Part shown: positions 17,545 through 26,446 of the stretch, one piece after another
How the letters are laid out: every line of letters begins with the position of its first letter
Numbering within the stretch: position 1 is the stretch's first letter
Origin: Maricaulis sp963975345
Lineage (GTDB): Bacteria; Pseudomonadota; Alphaproteobacteria; Caulobacterales; Maricaulaceae
DNA length: 64,000 nt
NCBI RefSeq assembly: GCF_963975345.1
Contig: NZ_CAXBGE010000005.1
Location: 62,001 to 126,000, forward strand
Direction: 5' to 3'
Position numbers and translations under genes: made by a program
Notes under the pieces: model-generated
Told to the model about the DNA's origin: nothing
Database searches by the model: none
The model's input: the letters and a program-made list of their open reading frames with translations, nothing else

Positions 17545-17566
17545 CGCTTGATCCAGGCGTCTCAGA

Positions 17567-18667
17567 TCACACCAGTTCCTTGAGCGTCCCGGCGTTGAAG
17601 TCAGCGAGCTCATCGAACCGGCCATCGCGCACCTTCACGGCCCATTCCGGGTCGGAGATGAGGGCGCGGCCAACGGCGACGAGGTCGAATTCGCCGCGCT
17701 CCATGCGCTCGATCAGGCCGTCCAGCGAGGAGGCGGGCGAGTTCTCGCCCATGAAGGCGCCGATGAAGTCGGAGTTGAGGCCGACCGAGCCGACGGTGAT
17801 GGCCGGCTTGCCGGTGAGTTTTTGGGTCCAGCCGGCGAGGTTGAGGTCGGAACCTTCGAATTCAGGGATCCAGAAGCGGCGGGTCGAGGCGTGGAAGATG
17901 TCGACGCCGGCGTCGGAAAGCGGACCAAGGAAGGCGGCGAGTTCGTCGGGCGTTTCGGCGAGACGGGCATTGTAATCCTGCTGCTTCCATTGCGAATAGC
18001 GCAGGATGAGCGGCAGATCGGTTGGGATTTCCGCGCGCACCGCCTTGACGATTTCGCGCACGATGGTGGTGCGCTCGACCAGCCCGCCACCAAAGCGGTC
18101 ATCGCGTTGATTCATGCCGTTCCAGAAGAATTGGTCGAGCAGATAGCCATGGGCGCCGTGCAGCTCGATGGCGTCAAAGCCAAGCTCGGCCGCGGCCTTG
18201 GCGGCTTTGGCGAAGGCGGCGATGGTGTCGCCAATGTCTTCCGCGCTCATCGGCTCGCCGACCGCCTTGCCGCCGGGCATGATGCCGGACGGGCTGTCGG
18301 AGCGGGCCTCGGGATGCGGGCCGGTGCCCGGCTTGCGCGCCAGGCCGACATGCCAGAGCTGCGGCGCGATCTTGCCGCCGGCGGCATGGACGGCGTCAAC
18401 GACGATTTTCCAACCGGCCAGGGATTCAGATTCATGAAAATTGGGTATGGCCGCATCGAAGCTCGCGCCGGGCCGGTCAACGGTCGTGCCCTCGGTAATA
18501 ATGAGGCCCACCGCATTCTCGGCGCGGCGGCGATAATAATCGACCACAGGCTGGCCGGGGACGCCGCCCGGGCTCTTGGAGCGCGTCATCGGGGCCATCA
18601 CGATACGGTTAGGCAGGTGTAGCGAGCCCAGCGAGAAGGGCTTGAACAGGGCGGCGGTCGAGGTCAT
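17567..18667 (-). CDS. Old yellow enzyme family NADH:flavin oxidoreductase
   Basis: The 366-residue protein is an FMN-dependent ene-reductase of the OYE/NemA class, which reduces activated C=C bonds in enals, maleimides and nitro compounds. FMN contacts appear in NRIVMAPMTRS (20-30). The substrate-binding ELHGAHGYLLDQFFWN block carries His170, His173 and Tyr175, and the late VAVGRALISDP segment binds phosphate. No 4Fe-4S region follows, so it is the simple single-domain type. It is a single gene with its own terminator. Confidence 0.93.
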   Translation of the reverse strand: MTSTAALFKPFSLGSLHLPNRIVMAPMTRSKSPGGVPGQPVVDYYRRRAENAVGLIITEGTTVDRPGASFDAAIPNFHESESLAGWKIVVDAVHAAGGKIAPQLWHVGLARKPGTGPHPEARSDSPSGIMPGGKAVGEPMSAEDIGDTIAAFAKAAKAAAELGFDAIELHGAHGYLLDQFFWNGMNQRDDRFGGGLVERTTIVREIVKAVRAEIPTDLPLILRYSQWKQQDYNARLAETPDELAAFLGPLSDAGVDIFHASTRRFWIPEFEGSDLNLAGWTQKLTGKPAITVGSVGLNSDFIGAFMGENSPASSLDGLIERMERGEFDLVAVGRALISDPEWAVKVRDGRFDELADFNAGTLKELV

Positions 18668-18824
18668 GCGGGTATCCTTGCGATGAAAGCTGAGCCCACA
18701 GGTAAGGTGGTTTCGTCAGAAATCGACCCTCGGGTATGTATTTGGGTTATGCGTTAAAAGCGGGTCCGGGCGCGACCGCAGTGCGCAATTGCCTGCTTAT
18801 CCCCCACGGTTCCCAATTTTCCCA

Positions 18825-18907
18825 CGTCATCCCGGCGAACGCCGGGACCTCGACGCGACAAGTGCGGAGCCTATGATATCGAGGTCCCGACTTTCGTCGG
18901 GATGACG
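18825..18907. repeat. REP-like inverted repeat
   Basis: Two 29-base arms (18825-18853 and 18879-18907) form a long inverted repeat. Each arm is itself partly palindromic: the left contains CCCGGCGAACGCCGGG, the right CCCGACTTTCGTCGGG. The shape matches the interspersed CGTCATCCCGGC-type repeats found between genes of many alphaproteobacteria. Confidence 0.75.
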
Positions 18908-19301
18908 AAAAATGGGTCAGTTTATCCCCACCCCCTTGGCGCTGGCGCATAATCCACCCGTTCCGGTCGCACAGGAGGCGTGAGCTCAGCCACTGGCGGC
19001 GATCGGGAGCGTGGAGCTCATCCGCACGAAGCTTTGACAGCCCAAGTTCCGGTGAGGCCATGATCGGGGAAGAGCGGCATCAGGGCTCGACCGTGCATCC
19101 CCGGTCATTTCGAGGCAGGACCCGCAAGGGGCTTGAACAAAACTCCCATCGTTTTCCAGGAAGAATTGGTGGGACGTCACGAATGTCACCCCCACTCATC
19201 TACCTCAGCTCCGGCATTCGCCGGCGTCCCACACACCTCCCATAGCGAGGTGACCTCTTATCCCTCCAGCCGCTCGCGGCGTGGAGATTTCGGTGCGGGC
19301 G
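18908..19301. other. Non-coding stretch with a degenerate hairpin
   Basis: No convincing gene is seen here. Around 19203-19222 the sequence (CTCCGGCATTCGCCGGCG) resembles a decayed half of the repeat at 18825. A reading frame runs into the DUF1028 gene from 19133, but it lacks a ribosome binding site and would bury the signal peptide. Confidence 0.5.
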
Positions 19302-19331
19302 CTGACAGCCGCCGCGAAACCCGCCTATACT
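19302..19331 (+). promoter_or_regulatory. Strong sigma70-type promoter for the DUF1028 gene
   Basis: CTGACA (19302-19307) and TATACT (19326-19331) are spaced by 18 bases and lie shortly before a GGGGAG ribosome binding site and the start at 19358. Confidence 0.65.
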
Positions 19332-19357
19332 CGCAACACAACTCCGGGGAGCCCGAC

Positions 19358-20347
19358 ATGTCATTCAAATCCATCGCCCTTGGCGCCACAGCGCTGATAC
19401 TCGCCGGCAGCGCGGTCCAGGCGGCCGACCGGCCGCTGCGGCCGGTCAACACCTATTCCATCGTCGCGCGTGATGCGGCGACCGGCGAGCTTGGCGTCGC
19501 TGTGCAGTCGCACTGGTTTTCCGTTGGTTCGGTGGTGATCTGGGCCGAGCCGGGGATTGGCGCGGTGGCGACTCAGTCCTTTGTCCTGCCCGACTACGGC
19601 CCAAACGGTCTGGCGCTGATGCGCGCCGGGGCGAGCGCTGCCGAGGCGTTGGAGCAGACGCTCGCGGCAGACGAACATATCGATGTGCGCCAGGTGGCGA
19701 TGGTCGATGCGAGCGGTGGCGTTGCAGTCCACACCGGCGAGCACGCGATCGCCGAGCATTGCCACATCACCGGTGAGGGCTATTCGGTTCAGGCCAATAT
19801 GATGCGGGACGGCACGGTCTGCTCGGCGATGTCCGTAGCGTTTGAGAGCTCGACAGGGTCACTGTCTGAACGCCTGATGCTGGCGCTGGAAGCGGCTCAG
19901 GGGGAGGGCGGTGATATTCGCGGCAAGCAATCGGCGGCCATGCTGGTGGTGTCCGGCGATGCCGCATTGCCGGCCTGGAGCGGCCGTGTGGTTGATCTTC
20001 GCGTCGAGGACAATGTTGATCCCTTGGCCGAGTTGCGCCGCCTGCTGGGCCTGTCCCGCGTCTATGCCTTGATGCAGGCCGGTGATGACGCGATGGCCGA
20101 AGGCGATCTGGCCGGCGCGAGCGCCGCCTACGCTGCGGCCAGTGCTCTGGCACCGGACAATCATGAAGTCGTGTTCTGGCACGCCATCACGCTGGCGACC
20201 GGCGGCGATATGGCCGGCGCGACACCGCTCTTCTCGCGCGCCTTCGCCGCTTGGCCGCAATGGCGCGATATCATTCCGCGCCTGCGCGCCGCCGGGGTTT
20301 TGCCCGATGATGACGCTCTGGAGGCTCAGATTTTGGCGGTCCAATAG
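19358..20347 (+). CDS. Exported DUF1028 protein with C-terminal TPR-like part
   Basis: The 329-residue product has a signal peptide (cleavage likely after AVQAA). A DUF1028 domain follows, with NTYSIVARDAATGELGVAVQSHWFSVG, AVATQSF and YSVQANMM. The fold is of the Ntn-hydrolase type and members are suspected amidohydrolases. After about residue 225 comes an Ala-rich helical segment with a TPR-like repeat (AEGDLAGASAAYAAASALAPDN). ATG 19358 is set by GGGGAG upstream and by the signal peptide. The substrate is unknown. Confidence 0.82.
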   Translation: MSFKSIALGATALILAGSAVQAADRPLRPVNTYSIVARDAATGELGVAVQSHWFSVGSVVIWAEPGIGAVATQSFVLPDYGPNGLALMRAGASAAEALEQTLAADEHIDVRQVAMVDASGGVAVHTGEHAIAEHCHITGEGYSVQANMMRDGTVCSAMSVAFESSTGSLSERLMLALEAAQGEGGDIRGKQSAAMLVVSGDAALPAWSGRVVDLRVEDNVDPLAELRRLLGLSRVYALMQAGDDAMAEGDLAGASAAYAAASALAPDNHEVVFWHAITLATGGDMAGATPLFSRAFAAWPQWRDIIPRLRAAGVLPDDDALEAQILAVQ

Positions 20348-20356
20348 GGTGTCGTT

Positions 20357-21403
20357 CTACGTTCCGCGACACACCAGAACATGGTCGTCAAACACCGCAC
20401 CAACGATCAACACGCCATCGCGCATCGCGGCGACGCTGGAGGCGTTGAGGGTGCCGTCCATCAGCAGGAGAGCCGTCTCGGTCTCGCCGGTTTGTGGGTT
20501 GAGCCGCACGGCGTGGGCCGGGGCGGTGGCGCTGGCATCGGCGGCGTGGGCGACGAAATCGAACACGCGCGGATGGCCGCCAATCCACAGATCGCCGCGT
20601 TCATCGACCTCGATATTGTCCGGCGCTGTCGGTACGGGCAGGGCGCGGTTGGCAGTGAGGGCTCCGCTTGCGGCATCTCGGTCATAGACGCGGATACGCC
20701 GGGCGAGCAATTCAGAGACATAGACCTCGGACCCGTCGGCGGAGATGTTGATGCCATTGGCATAGGCGATGCCGTGGGCAACCATATCGCCACGGCTACC
20801 ATTGAAATAGGAGACACTCGATAGCGGCAGGCCGAAATAGGCTTCCAGATTGGCCATCATGCCAGTGTGATAGGCACGGTCATTGGTGGCGTAGAAGCTG
20901 CGCGGGCCGACGGCGAGCACGTCGTTGGGCGAGAGCAGGGCCTCATGGCTGATGCTCTCGGCATGGCTCAGCATGCCGTTTTCACCGACATCGAAAATCT
21001 CGACGGCGTGGGTGCCGCCCGCGCTGTCGAAGCCGGCGCGGTGATTGACGACGAACAGGCGCTGGCTGCCATCCGGTGCCGTCCACAGGCTCAGCCCATG
21101 GGGGTGGAAATCGGCCGGCGCATCGCCAGAGACTTCATGCAGGGTGTCGGGGTCGTTGAGGTTGAAGGCATAGATGCCGCCACGCTCACCGGTGCGGCGA
21201 TCATCGGTTGAGACGAAAACCAGATCCGAGTTTGGATCGATGGTAACGTCTTCGGTGCCCGGCGCGATGGTCAGCGCCTCGCACTGGCCCGGCGTCACCG
21301 GTGTCAGATCGGCCATCATGCCCGATGCGGGAATGATGACGAACGCCATCCGCACCACAGCGGCCAGAATGACCAGGCCCAGAATGATCAGAATATTGCG
21401 CAT
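20357..21403 (-). CDS. Paraoxonase/arylesterase-like beta-propeller protein
   Basis: This 348-residue protein has an N-terminal membrane anchor (NILIILGLVILAAVVRMAFVI) and a six-bladed propeller of the PON/SMP-30 type. PON signatures are present: HPHGLSLW, LLSPNDVLAVG...FYATNDRAY and APDNIEVDERGDLWIGGHP, which supply the calcium ligands. PON-like enzymes hydrolyse lactones and aryl esters; this one probably faces the periplasm. The ATG at 21403 follows a G-rich ribosome binding site and begins the hydrophobic segment; an upstream in-frame ATG at 21424 adds seven residues. It converges on the DUF1028 gene nine bases away. Confidence 0.82.
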   Translation of the reverse strand: MRNILIILGLVILAAVVRMAFVIIPASGMMADLTPVTPGQCEALTIAPGTEDVTIDPNSDLVFVSTDDRRTGERGGIYAFNLNDPDTLHEVSGDAPADFHPHGLSLWTAPDGSQRLFVVNHRAGFDSAGGTHAVEIFDVGENGMLSHAESISHEALLSPNDVLAVGPRSFYATNDRAYHTGMMANLEAYFGLPLSSVSYFNGSRGDMVAHGIAYANGINISADGSEVYVSELLARRIRVYDRDAASGALTANRALPVPTAPDNIEVDERGDLWIGGHPRVFDFVAHAADASATAPAHAVRLNPQTGETETALLLMDGTLNASSVAAMRDGVLIVGAVFDDHVLVCRGT

Positions 21404-21476
21404 GATATGCCCCCCGCAATTCAAGCTCTGATGGGCAGGTTAGCGCATTTTCGTGGTTTACGCCCGCGTCTTGTGT

Positions 21477-22517
21477 CTAGCGTTGGCGGCCGCGCTTGCC
21501 TTGAACACTGGATTTGATCTGGCGCGTCACGCCACGCTTGCGGGCCCGCTTTTCGGCGGCGGTTTCGCTGTTGGACTGGTCTTCGGCGAGTAGTTTTTCC
21601 CAGCGCTGGAACCTGTCAGCATCGATCTCGCCCGCCTTGATCCCGGCCTGGATGGCGCAGCCCGGCTCGGACTGATGGGCGCAGTCGGAGAATTTGCAGG
21701 TCGTCGCCAGCTCGGTCAGATCGGAGAAGACGCGGTCAATGCCGTCGCCGCTTTCGCTCATGCCGAGCGAGCGCATGCCCGGCGTATCAATCAACCAAGC
21801 GCCGGAATGGGTCGCCCGCAAGCTGCGTGATGTGGTGGTGTGACGGCCCTTATTGTCGCCCTTGCGGTTTCCCTGGGTCTCGCTGGCCTCGCCGGTGAGC
21901 CCGTTGAGAATGGTCGATTTACCAACCCCGGACGAGCCGACCAGAGCGGCAGTGGCGCCGGGCTTGAGCCAGGGCAGGAGCCGGTCCAGCGCTGTGGTGT
22001 CGCGGGCATCGAGCGTTATGGCGCTGACATGCGGCGACAGGGCTTCGGCTTGGCGGACATAATCGTCGGCATTGTCCACCAAATCACCCTTGGTCAGCAC
22101 GATCAGCGGCTCGGTATGACTGCTGGCGGCCAAGGTGAGATAGCGCTCGAGGCGGGCGGGATTGAAATCGGCATTGCAGGAGGTGACGATCATCAACGTG
22201 TCGACATTGGCGGCGATCAACTGGTGCATCAGCACGGTGCCCGAGGCGCGGCGGCGCAGGACCGAGCGCGGCTCCAGCGCTCGCACGATCCGGTTCTCCG
22301 CTGGATCAACCAGCACCCAGTCGCCAACCGCCAGATCGCCGGCCTGGATATCGCTTGGCAGGCTCAGGGATATCTCGCCAACAGGCGTCATCGCCTGGAC
22401 CCGGTCACGATGCACATCGCACAGCCGGGCCGGCGGCGTCGCCTCGAGCTCGCCCGGTTCAAGCTGGGCCGCAAAATCGTCTGACCAGCCAAGTCCGGCG
22501 AGCGATGCATCTGTCAT
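21477..22517 (-). CDS. rsgA: Ribosome small-subunit-dependent GTPase A
   Basis: RsgA is a circularly permuted GTPase that assists late maturation of the 30S subunit. In its 346 residues the order is OB fold, then G4 (VLTKGDLV), then G1 (GSSGVGKST), the switch region with the GRHTTTSRSL stretch, and G3 (DTPGMRSLG). A C-terminal zinc knuckle (TTCKFSDCAHQSEPGCAI) follows. This permuted order is diagnostic. The basic C-terminal tail (KRARKRGVTRQIKSSVQGKRGRQR, given here in parts: KRARKRG, KGKRGRQ-like) fits rRNA contact. Confidence 0.95.
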   Translation of the reverse strand: MTDASLAGLGWSDDFAAQLEPGELEATPPARLCDVHRDRVQAMTPVGEISLSLPSDIQAGDLAVGDWVLVDPAENRIVRALEPRSVLRRRASGTVLMHQLIAANVDTLMIVTSCNADFNPARLERYLTLAASSHTEPLIVLTKGDLVDNADDYVRQAEALSPHVSAITLDARDTTALDRLLPWLKPGATAALVGSSGVGKSTILNGLTGEASETQGNRKGDNKGRHTTTSRSLRATHSGAWLIDTPGMRSLGMSESGDGIDRVFSDLTELATTCKFSDCAHQSEPGCAIQAGIKAGEIDADRFQRWEKLLAEDQSNSETAAEKRARKRGVTRQIKSSVQGKRGRQR

Positions 22518-22591
22518 GGGTTGAGTTCCGTGTGTGCTGCAGCGCCGTTATCGCATGGGGCGCAGGAATGCAGCAATGGCCAAGCGACGCT

Positions 22592-23206
22592 TTACGCGGT
22601 GTGCACGCGGTATCCGGCCCGGATCACATCGACCGTGATGCGCGGCGTCAACACGGCGACGGGGCCAGCGGGGCGGATCTCGCGGGGCCGATAGCCATCG
22701 AAGCTCCAGGCAAGGATCGAGCCCTTGCGCCGGACCAGAGCTTCGCCGGCGCCGGGTAAGGTGAAGAATACCTCGTCGGGCAAGGTCTCGAAGTCGGCTT
22801 GGTGCGTGACCTGGGCCCGCGAGCGCGACATGACCCGATCAGCATGCAAGAGCCGGTTCATCGCGCCCGGCGAAGGGCGCTCTCCGAGTTCGGGACGGGC
22901 GCGACCAAAGGCTTGCTGGAAAGCCATGTAGTCACCATGGCGGCACATGCCGCAGGGGCGGTGACCGGCGGCGAGAGCGACGGTCTCGTCGGTGAAGAAG
23001 AGCTCGGTATAGACGCCGGGACGCATGATCTGTCGCTGCCAGTCCTTGAAGGAAAGCGCGCAGGCGACCCAGGCCTGGTGAGCCCAGCGCTTCTCTCCGA
23101 GCTGGCGGTGTTCATCATGCAGGCAGCCGCGATTGCCCATCAGGCCACCGCGTGCCGGGTGGGCGAGGATGTCTCCAAAAGGGGTGACGCGGTTTTGCAG
23201 TGCCAT
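22592..23206 (-). CDS. Conserved protein of unknown function with CGMC motif
   Basis: The 204-residue product shows paired cysteines in AGHRPCGMCRHGDY and further Cys/His residues upstream in GNRGCLHDEHRQL, suggestive of a metal site. No membrane span or signal peptide is seen. I recognise it only as an uncharacterised protein; similar reading frames with the GHRPCGxCR phrase occur in other alphaproteobacteria. The ATG at 23206 follows GGAG; upstream in-frame codons would overlap the control region of the next, divergent gene. Confidence 0.6.
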   Translation of the reverse strand: MALQNRVTPFGDILAHPARGGLMGNRGCLHDEHRQLGEKRWAHQAWVACALSFKDWQRQIMRPGVYTELFFTDETVALAAGHRPCGMCRHGDYMAFQQAFGRARPELGERPSPGAMNRLLHADRVMSRSRAQVTHQADFETLPDEVFFTLPGAGEALVRRKGSILAWSFDGYRPREIRPAGPVAVLTPRITVDVIRAGYRVHTA

Positions 23207-23287
23207 GGGTGGAGGGCTCCGGTCTGGATTGCGTGAGCTTAGCGCCTGATGGCCGGCGGACCCAAACCGCACTTGCGCCAGTCGAGC

Positions 23288-23299
23288 GAACAGTGTTCA
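23288..23299. promoter_or_regulatory. Palindromic operator before the FAD monooxygenase gene
   Basis: GAACAGTGTTCA stands 45 bases before the ATG at 23333. The same motif with one change (GAACAGCGTTCA) occurs 44 bases before the metal-dependent hydrolase at 55381. Its size and symmetry fit a TetR-type repressor site, but no such regulator is in the window. Confidence 0.5.
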
Positions 23300-23332
23300 C
23301 TTTTAATCCGACCGGCCCGCAGGAGCGCCTCC

Positions 23333-24829
23333 ATGACCGACGAACATTTTGATGTCCTGATTGTCGGTGCCGGCATTTCCGGCATTGCAGCGGCCTATCA
23401 TCTTCAGACCCGGTCGCCCGACCGCAGCTATGCGATCCTGGAAGCACGCGACGCGATTGGCGGCACCTGGGACCTGTTCCGCTATCCGGGCATTCGCTCC
23501 GACAGCGACATGTACACGTTTGGCTTTGCCTTTCGGCCCTGGACCGATGGCAAGGTGTTTGCCGATGGCCCGGCGATCCGCGAATACGTCTCCGACACGG
23601 CGCGGCGCAACGGGATCGAAGACAATATCCGCTTCGGCACCCGGATAGCCCATGCCAATTGGGATAGCGAGACGGCGCGTTGGACGGTGCGGACCGAACG
23701 CGGTGCCGACGGGGAAAGTACCAGCCTCACCTGCAATTTCCTGATGATGTGCTCAGGCTATTATCGCTATTCCCACGGCTATCTGCCTGATTTTGCCGGC
23801 ATGGAAGATTTTTCCGGCGCCATCATTCATCCCCAGCTCTGGCCGAAAGAGGTCGATTATGCTGGCAAGAAAGTCTTGATCATCGGGTCCGGTGCGACAG
23901 CGGTGACGCTGGTGCCGGCGATGGCTGAGACGGCGGCGCATGTGACCATGCTGCAGCGCTCGCCGACCTATATCGCCGCGCGGCCTTCGCGCGACGGTTT
24001 CGCCGATTTCATGCGCAAAATCCTGCCGGCGAAGATCGCTTATTCGGTAACGCGGGCGAAGAATGTGCTGCTGAACATCTATATCTATCACCTGTCCCAG
24101 ACCCATCCACGCTTGGTCAAAGGTCAGGTTCTCAAGGCGATCCGCCTGCGCCTGGGTCCGGATTTCGATGTCCGCAAGCATTTCTCGCCGAGCTATAATC
24201 CTTGGGATCAGCGTTTCTGTCTGGCACCGGATGGCGACTTTTTCGATGTGCTGGCCGATGGTTCTGCGTCCATCGTCACCGACCAGATCGAGTGCTTCAC
24301 CAAGACCGGTATCAAGTTGAAATCCGGCGACGAGATTGAGGCTGATCTGATCATCCCGGCGACCGGGCTGGAGATGCAATTATTCGGCGGTATGACGCTG
24401 AGCGTCGATGGCGCCATGGTCCGCGCCGCCAACACGGTGACCTATCGCGGCATGATGCTCAGCGGCGTGCCCAATCTTGCGATCGCCTTTGGCTATACCA
24501 ATGCCTCTTGGACGCTGAAGATCGACCTGACCTGTGAGCGCGTCTGCCGCATGCTCAATCACATGACCGCCAAAGGGCAGGATTACTGCGTGCCGACACC
24601 GCCAGCCGATCTGGAAACCGTGCCAATGCTCGATTTCTCATCGAGCTATGTCCAGCGAGCGATGGCGCACCTGCCGCAGCAGGGCATCAAATCGCCCTGG
24701 CGCACCTATCAGAATTATGTCCAGGACATGCTGACGATCCGCTTCGGCAAGCTGGAAGACGGAGCGCTGGTATTCGGCCGGCGCGATGAGCGCGCGCAGC
24801 AGGACACCGCACTGAAGGCGGCCGAGTAG
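23333..24829 (+). CDS. Flavin-containing (Baeyer-Villiger type) monooxygenase
   Basis: The 498-residue protein has an FAD-binding GAGISG (12-17) and the GTWDLFRYPGIRSDSDMYTF segment of class B monooxygenases. It also has the fingerprint F-S-G-x3-H-x3-W (FSGAIIHPQLWP) and a second Rossmann loop for NADPH (IIGSGATAV). Such enzymes insert oxygen into ketones or hydroxylate hydrophobic substrates. The ATG at 23333 follows AGGAG. The operator at 23288 is shared with a PF10118 hydrolase 32 kb away, which hints at common control in hydrophobic-compound metabolism. Confidence 0.9.
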   Translation: MTDEHFDVLIVGAGISGIAAAYHLQTRSPDRSYAILEARDAIGGTWDLFRYPGIRSDSDMYTFGFAFRPWTDGKVFADGPAIREYVSDTARRNGIEDNIRFGTRIAHANWDSETARWTVRTERGADGESTSLTCNFLMMCSGYYRYSHGYLPDFAGMEDFSGAIIHPQLWPKEVDYAGKKVLIIGSGATAVTLVPAMAETAAHVTMLQRSPTYIAARPSRDGFADFMRKILPAKIAYSVTRAKNVLLNIYIYHLSQTHPRLVKGQVLKAIRLRLGPDFDVRKHFSPSYNPWDQRFCLAPDGDFFDVLADGSASIVTDQIECFTKTGIKLKSGDEIEADLIIPATGLEMQLFGGMTLSVDGAMVRAANTVTYRGMMLSGVPNLAIAFGYTNASWTLKIDLTCERVCRMLNHMTAKGQDYCVPTPPADLETVPMLDFSSSYVQRAMAHLPQQGIKSPWRTYQNYVQDMLTIRFGKLEDGALVFGRRDERAQQDTALKAAE

Positions 24830-24902
24830 CGCGCGAGGTGTGCATGATTTCGCGCAGGCTGGGGTGAATGCTCGCCGGCGCTGGACTTTGTGAGTGATCG
24901 CA

Positions 24903-24944
24903 GACAGTTTGAAATCTGACAGTTTGAAACGTGGCAGTTTTTGA
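24903..24944. repeat. Triple 15-bp direct repeat
   Basis: GACAGTTTGAAA occurs at 24903 and 24918, and a variant (GGCAGTTTTTGA) at 24933, all with a period of exactly 15 bases. The array ends nine bases before the start of the 47-codon gene and could be an activator or repressor array. Confidence 0.55.
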
Positions 24945-24952
24945 GGCCGATT

Positions 24953-25096
24953 ATGGCACGCGCCAAAACCCTTCAACTTGCAGACGATAGCCGGGCCCGC
25001 GTCCGGTTGCTCGTTTTTGGCGGTTTGAGCCTTGCTGTTCTGGTTTTGATTATCATCGGCCAGTCCCTCACCGGAGCCCTGCTCGCGCCTGCCTGA
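24953..25096 (+). CDS. Small single-span membrane protein (47 residues)
   Basis: A 47-codon frame from ATG 24953 encodes a short polar, basic N terminus (ARAKTLQLADDSRARVR) and then a hydrophobic helix of about 20 residues (LLVFGGLSLAVLVLIIIG). It is followed within 30 bases by a strong rho-independent terminator and preceded by a triple 15-bp repeat, so it looks like a complete short transcription unit. I do not recognise the family. Positive charges before the helix suggest an N-in topology. Confidence 0.55.
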   Translation: MARAKTLQLADDSRARVRLLVFGGLSLAVLVLIIIGQSLTGALLAPA

Positions 25097-25122
25097 CATC
25101 ATGCTGATGCCGCTGCAGACCG

Positions 25123-25152
25123 AACCTCGCTCCAACCGGGCGAGGTTTTTTT
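25123..25152 (+). terminator. Rho-independent terminator
   Basis: An 8-bp stem (AACCTCGC/GCGAGGTT) with a 9-base loop is followed by seven T residues. It closes the small membrane protein gene and lies about 60 bases before the threonine ammonia-lyase start. Confidence 0.88.
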
Positions 25153-25210
25153 GTGCCTCCGTCCCGGTCTCGCCCCCAGATCACTCCCGACCTCGCCCCG
25201 TGAGCCCGCC

Positions 25211-26446
25211 ATGACCCCGGACAATACACCCCAAAAATTTGCCGCCGAATTCGACTTCGTCGCTGATTGCCATGCCCACGGCATGGGCGGAGTGCTGCAC
25301 ACGCCGTGTCAGCGCGCCGAGGCGTTGAGCGAGCTGGCCGGCTGCGATATCCGGGTCAAGCTGGAGAATTTGCAGGCGACGGGCTCGTTCAAGGAACGCG
25401 GGGCCTATGCCAAGCTGATGAGCCTGACCGCCGATGAGCGCGCTCGCGGCGTTGTCGCGGCCTCGGCCGGTAATCATGCCCAGGGCGTGGCGCGGCATGG
25501 GCGACGGCTCGGCATTGACACCGTGATTTTCATGCCGGTCGGCACCCCGGCGATCAAGGTGAATGCGACGCGGGCCCAAGGCGCAACGGTAGAGTTGGCT
25601 GGTGCCGATTTCGACGCGGCGAGCAAGTTGGCGGATGAATATTGCGCCGCCCAGGGCCGGGTGTTGGTGCATCCATTTGATGATGCGCTGGTAATGGCCG
25701 GGCAGGGGACAGTGGCCACAGAGATGCTCGCCGACCAGCCCGATCTCGATGTGATCATCGTGCCGATTGGTGGTGGCGGGCTGGCCTCCGGTGTCGCGCT
25801 GACGGCGAAGCGGATCAAGCCCGGCATCGAAGTCATCGGCGTGCAGGCCGATCTGTTCCCGGCCTTCCACAATCTGTTCCACAACGGCCAGCGGCCCGTT
25901 GGCGGTATGACGCTGGCTGAAGGCATTGCGGTGCGCGAGCCGGGCGCCTTGACGCGCCGGATCATGACCGGCCAGCTCGACGACGTGCTGCTGGTCGATG
26001 AGCGCACCATCGAGCGGGCGCTCAACCTTTTCCTGACCCGGATGCGGGTTTTGCCGGAGGGCGCCGGTGCTGTCGCGCTGGCGGCGGTATTGGCACATCC
26101 GGACCGCTTTGCCGGCAGGAAGGTCGGGCTGGTTCTGACCGGTGGCAATATCGATACCCGGCTCCTGTCCTCGCTCTTGCTGCGCGACTTGGCGCGGTCG
26201 GGGCGGCTGGCGCGTTTTCGGATCGAGTTGATCGACGTGCCGGGCCAGCTCTCCGCCGTCTCCCGGATCATCGCCGAAGCTGGCGGCAATGTGACTGATG
26301 TCGCCTATCACAAGACGTTTTCCGACCTGCCGGCCAAGGTGACCTATATCGATATCTCATTGGAGGCTCAGGACGCGGCTCATATGGACCGAATCCATGC
26401 GGCCTTGCGCCAGGATGGCTTCAAGGTCGAATTCGCTGACTACTGA
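25211..26446 (+). CDS. ilvA: Threonine ammonia-lyase
   Basis: This PLP enzyme deaminates threonine to 2-oxobutanoate, the entry to isoleucine synthesis, or degrades threonine. The 411-residue protein has the PLP lysine in GSFKERGAY (Lys61), the SAGNHAQGVA loop and the glycine-rich phosphate clamp IGGGGLASG. It ends with one ACT-like regulatory segment (FRIELIDVPGQLSAVSRIIAEAGGNV, named here by its ends). Length and a single ACT match the shorter IlvA/TdcB form common in alphaproteobacteria. ATG 25211 starts the conserved region; the upstream frame overlaps a terminator. Confidence 0.92.
   Translation: MTPDNTPQKFAAEFDFVADCHAHGMGGVLHTPCQRAEALSELAGCDIRVKLENLQATGSFKERGAYAKLMSLTADERARGVVAASAGNHAQGVARHGRRLGIDTVIFMPVGTPAIKVNATRAQGATVELAGADFDAASKLADEYCAAQGRVLVHPFDDALVMAGQGTVATEMLADQPDLDVIIVPIGGGGLASGVALTAKRIKPGIEVIGVQADLFPAFHNLFHNGQRPVGGMTLAEGIAVREPGALTRRIMTGQLDDVLLVDERTIERALNLFLTRMRVLPEGAGAVALAAVLAHPDRFAGRKVGLVLTGGNIDTRLLSSLLLRDLARSGRLARFRIELIDVPGQLSAVSRIIAEAGGNVTDVAYHKTFSDLPAKVTYIDISLEAQDAAHMDRIHAALRQDGFKVEFADY

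Noticed and set aside
15989..17551. 520-codon plus-strand frame opposite the histidine kinase
   Set aside because: The minus-strand kinase has all motifs in order; this frame has none.
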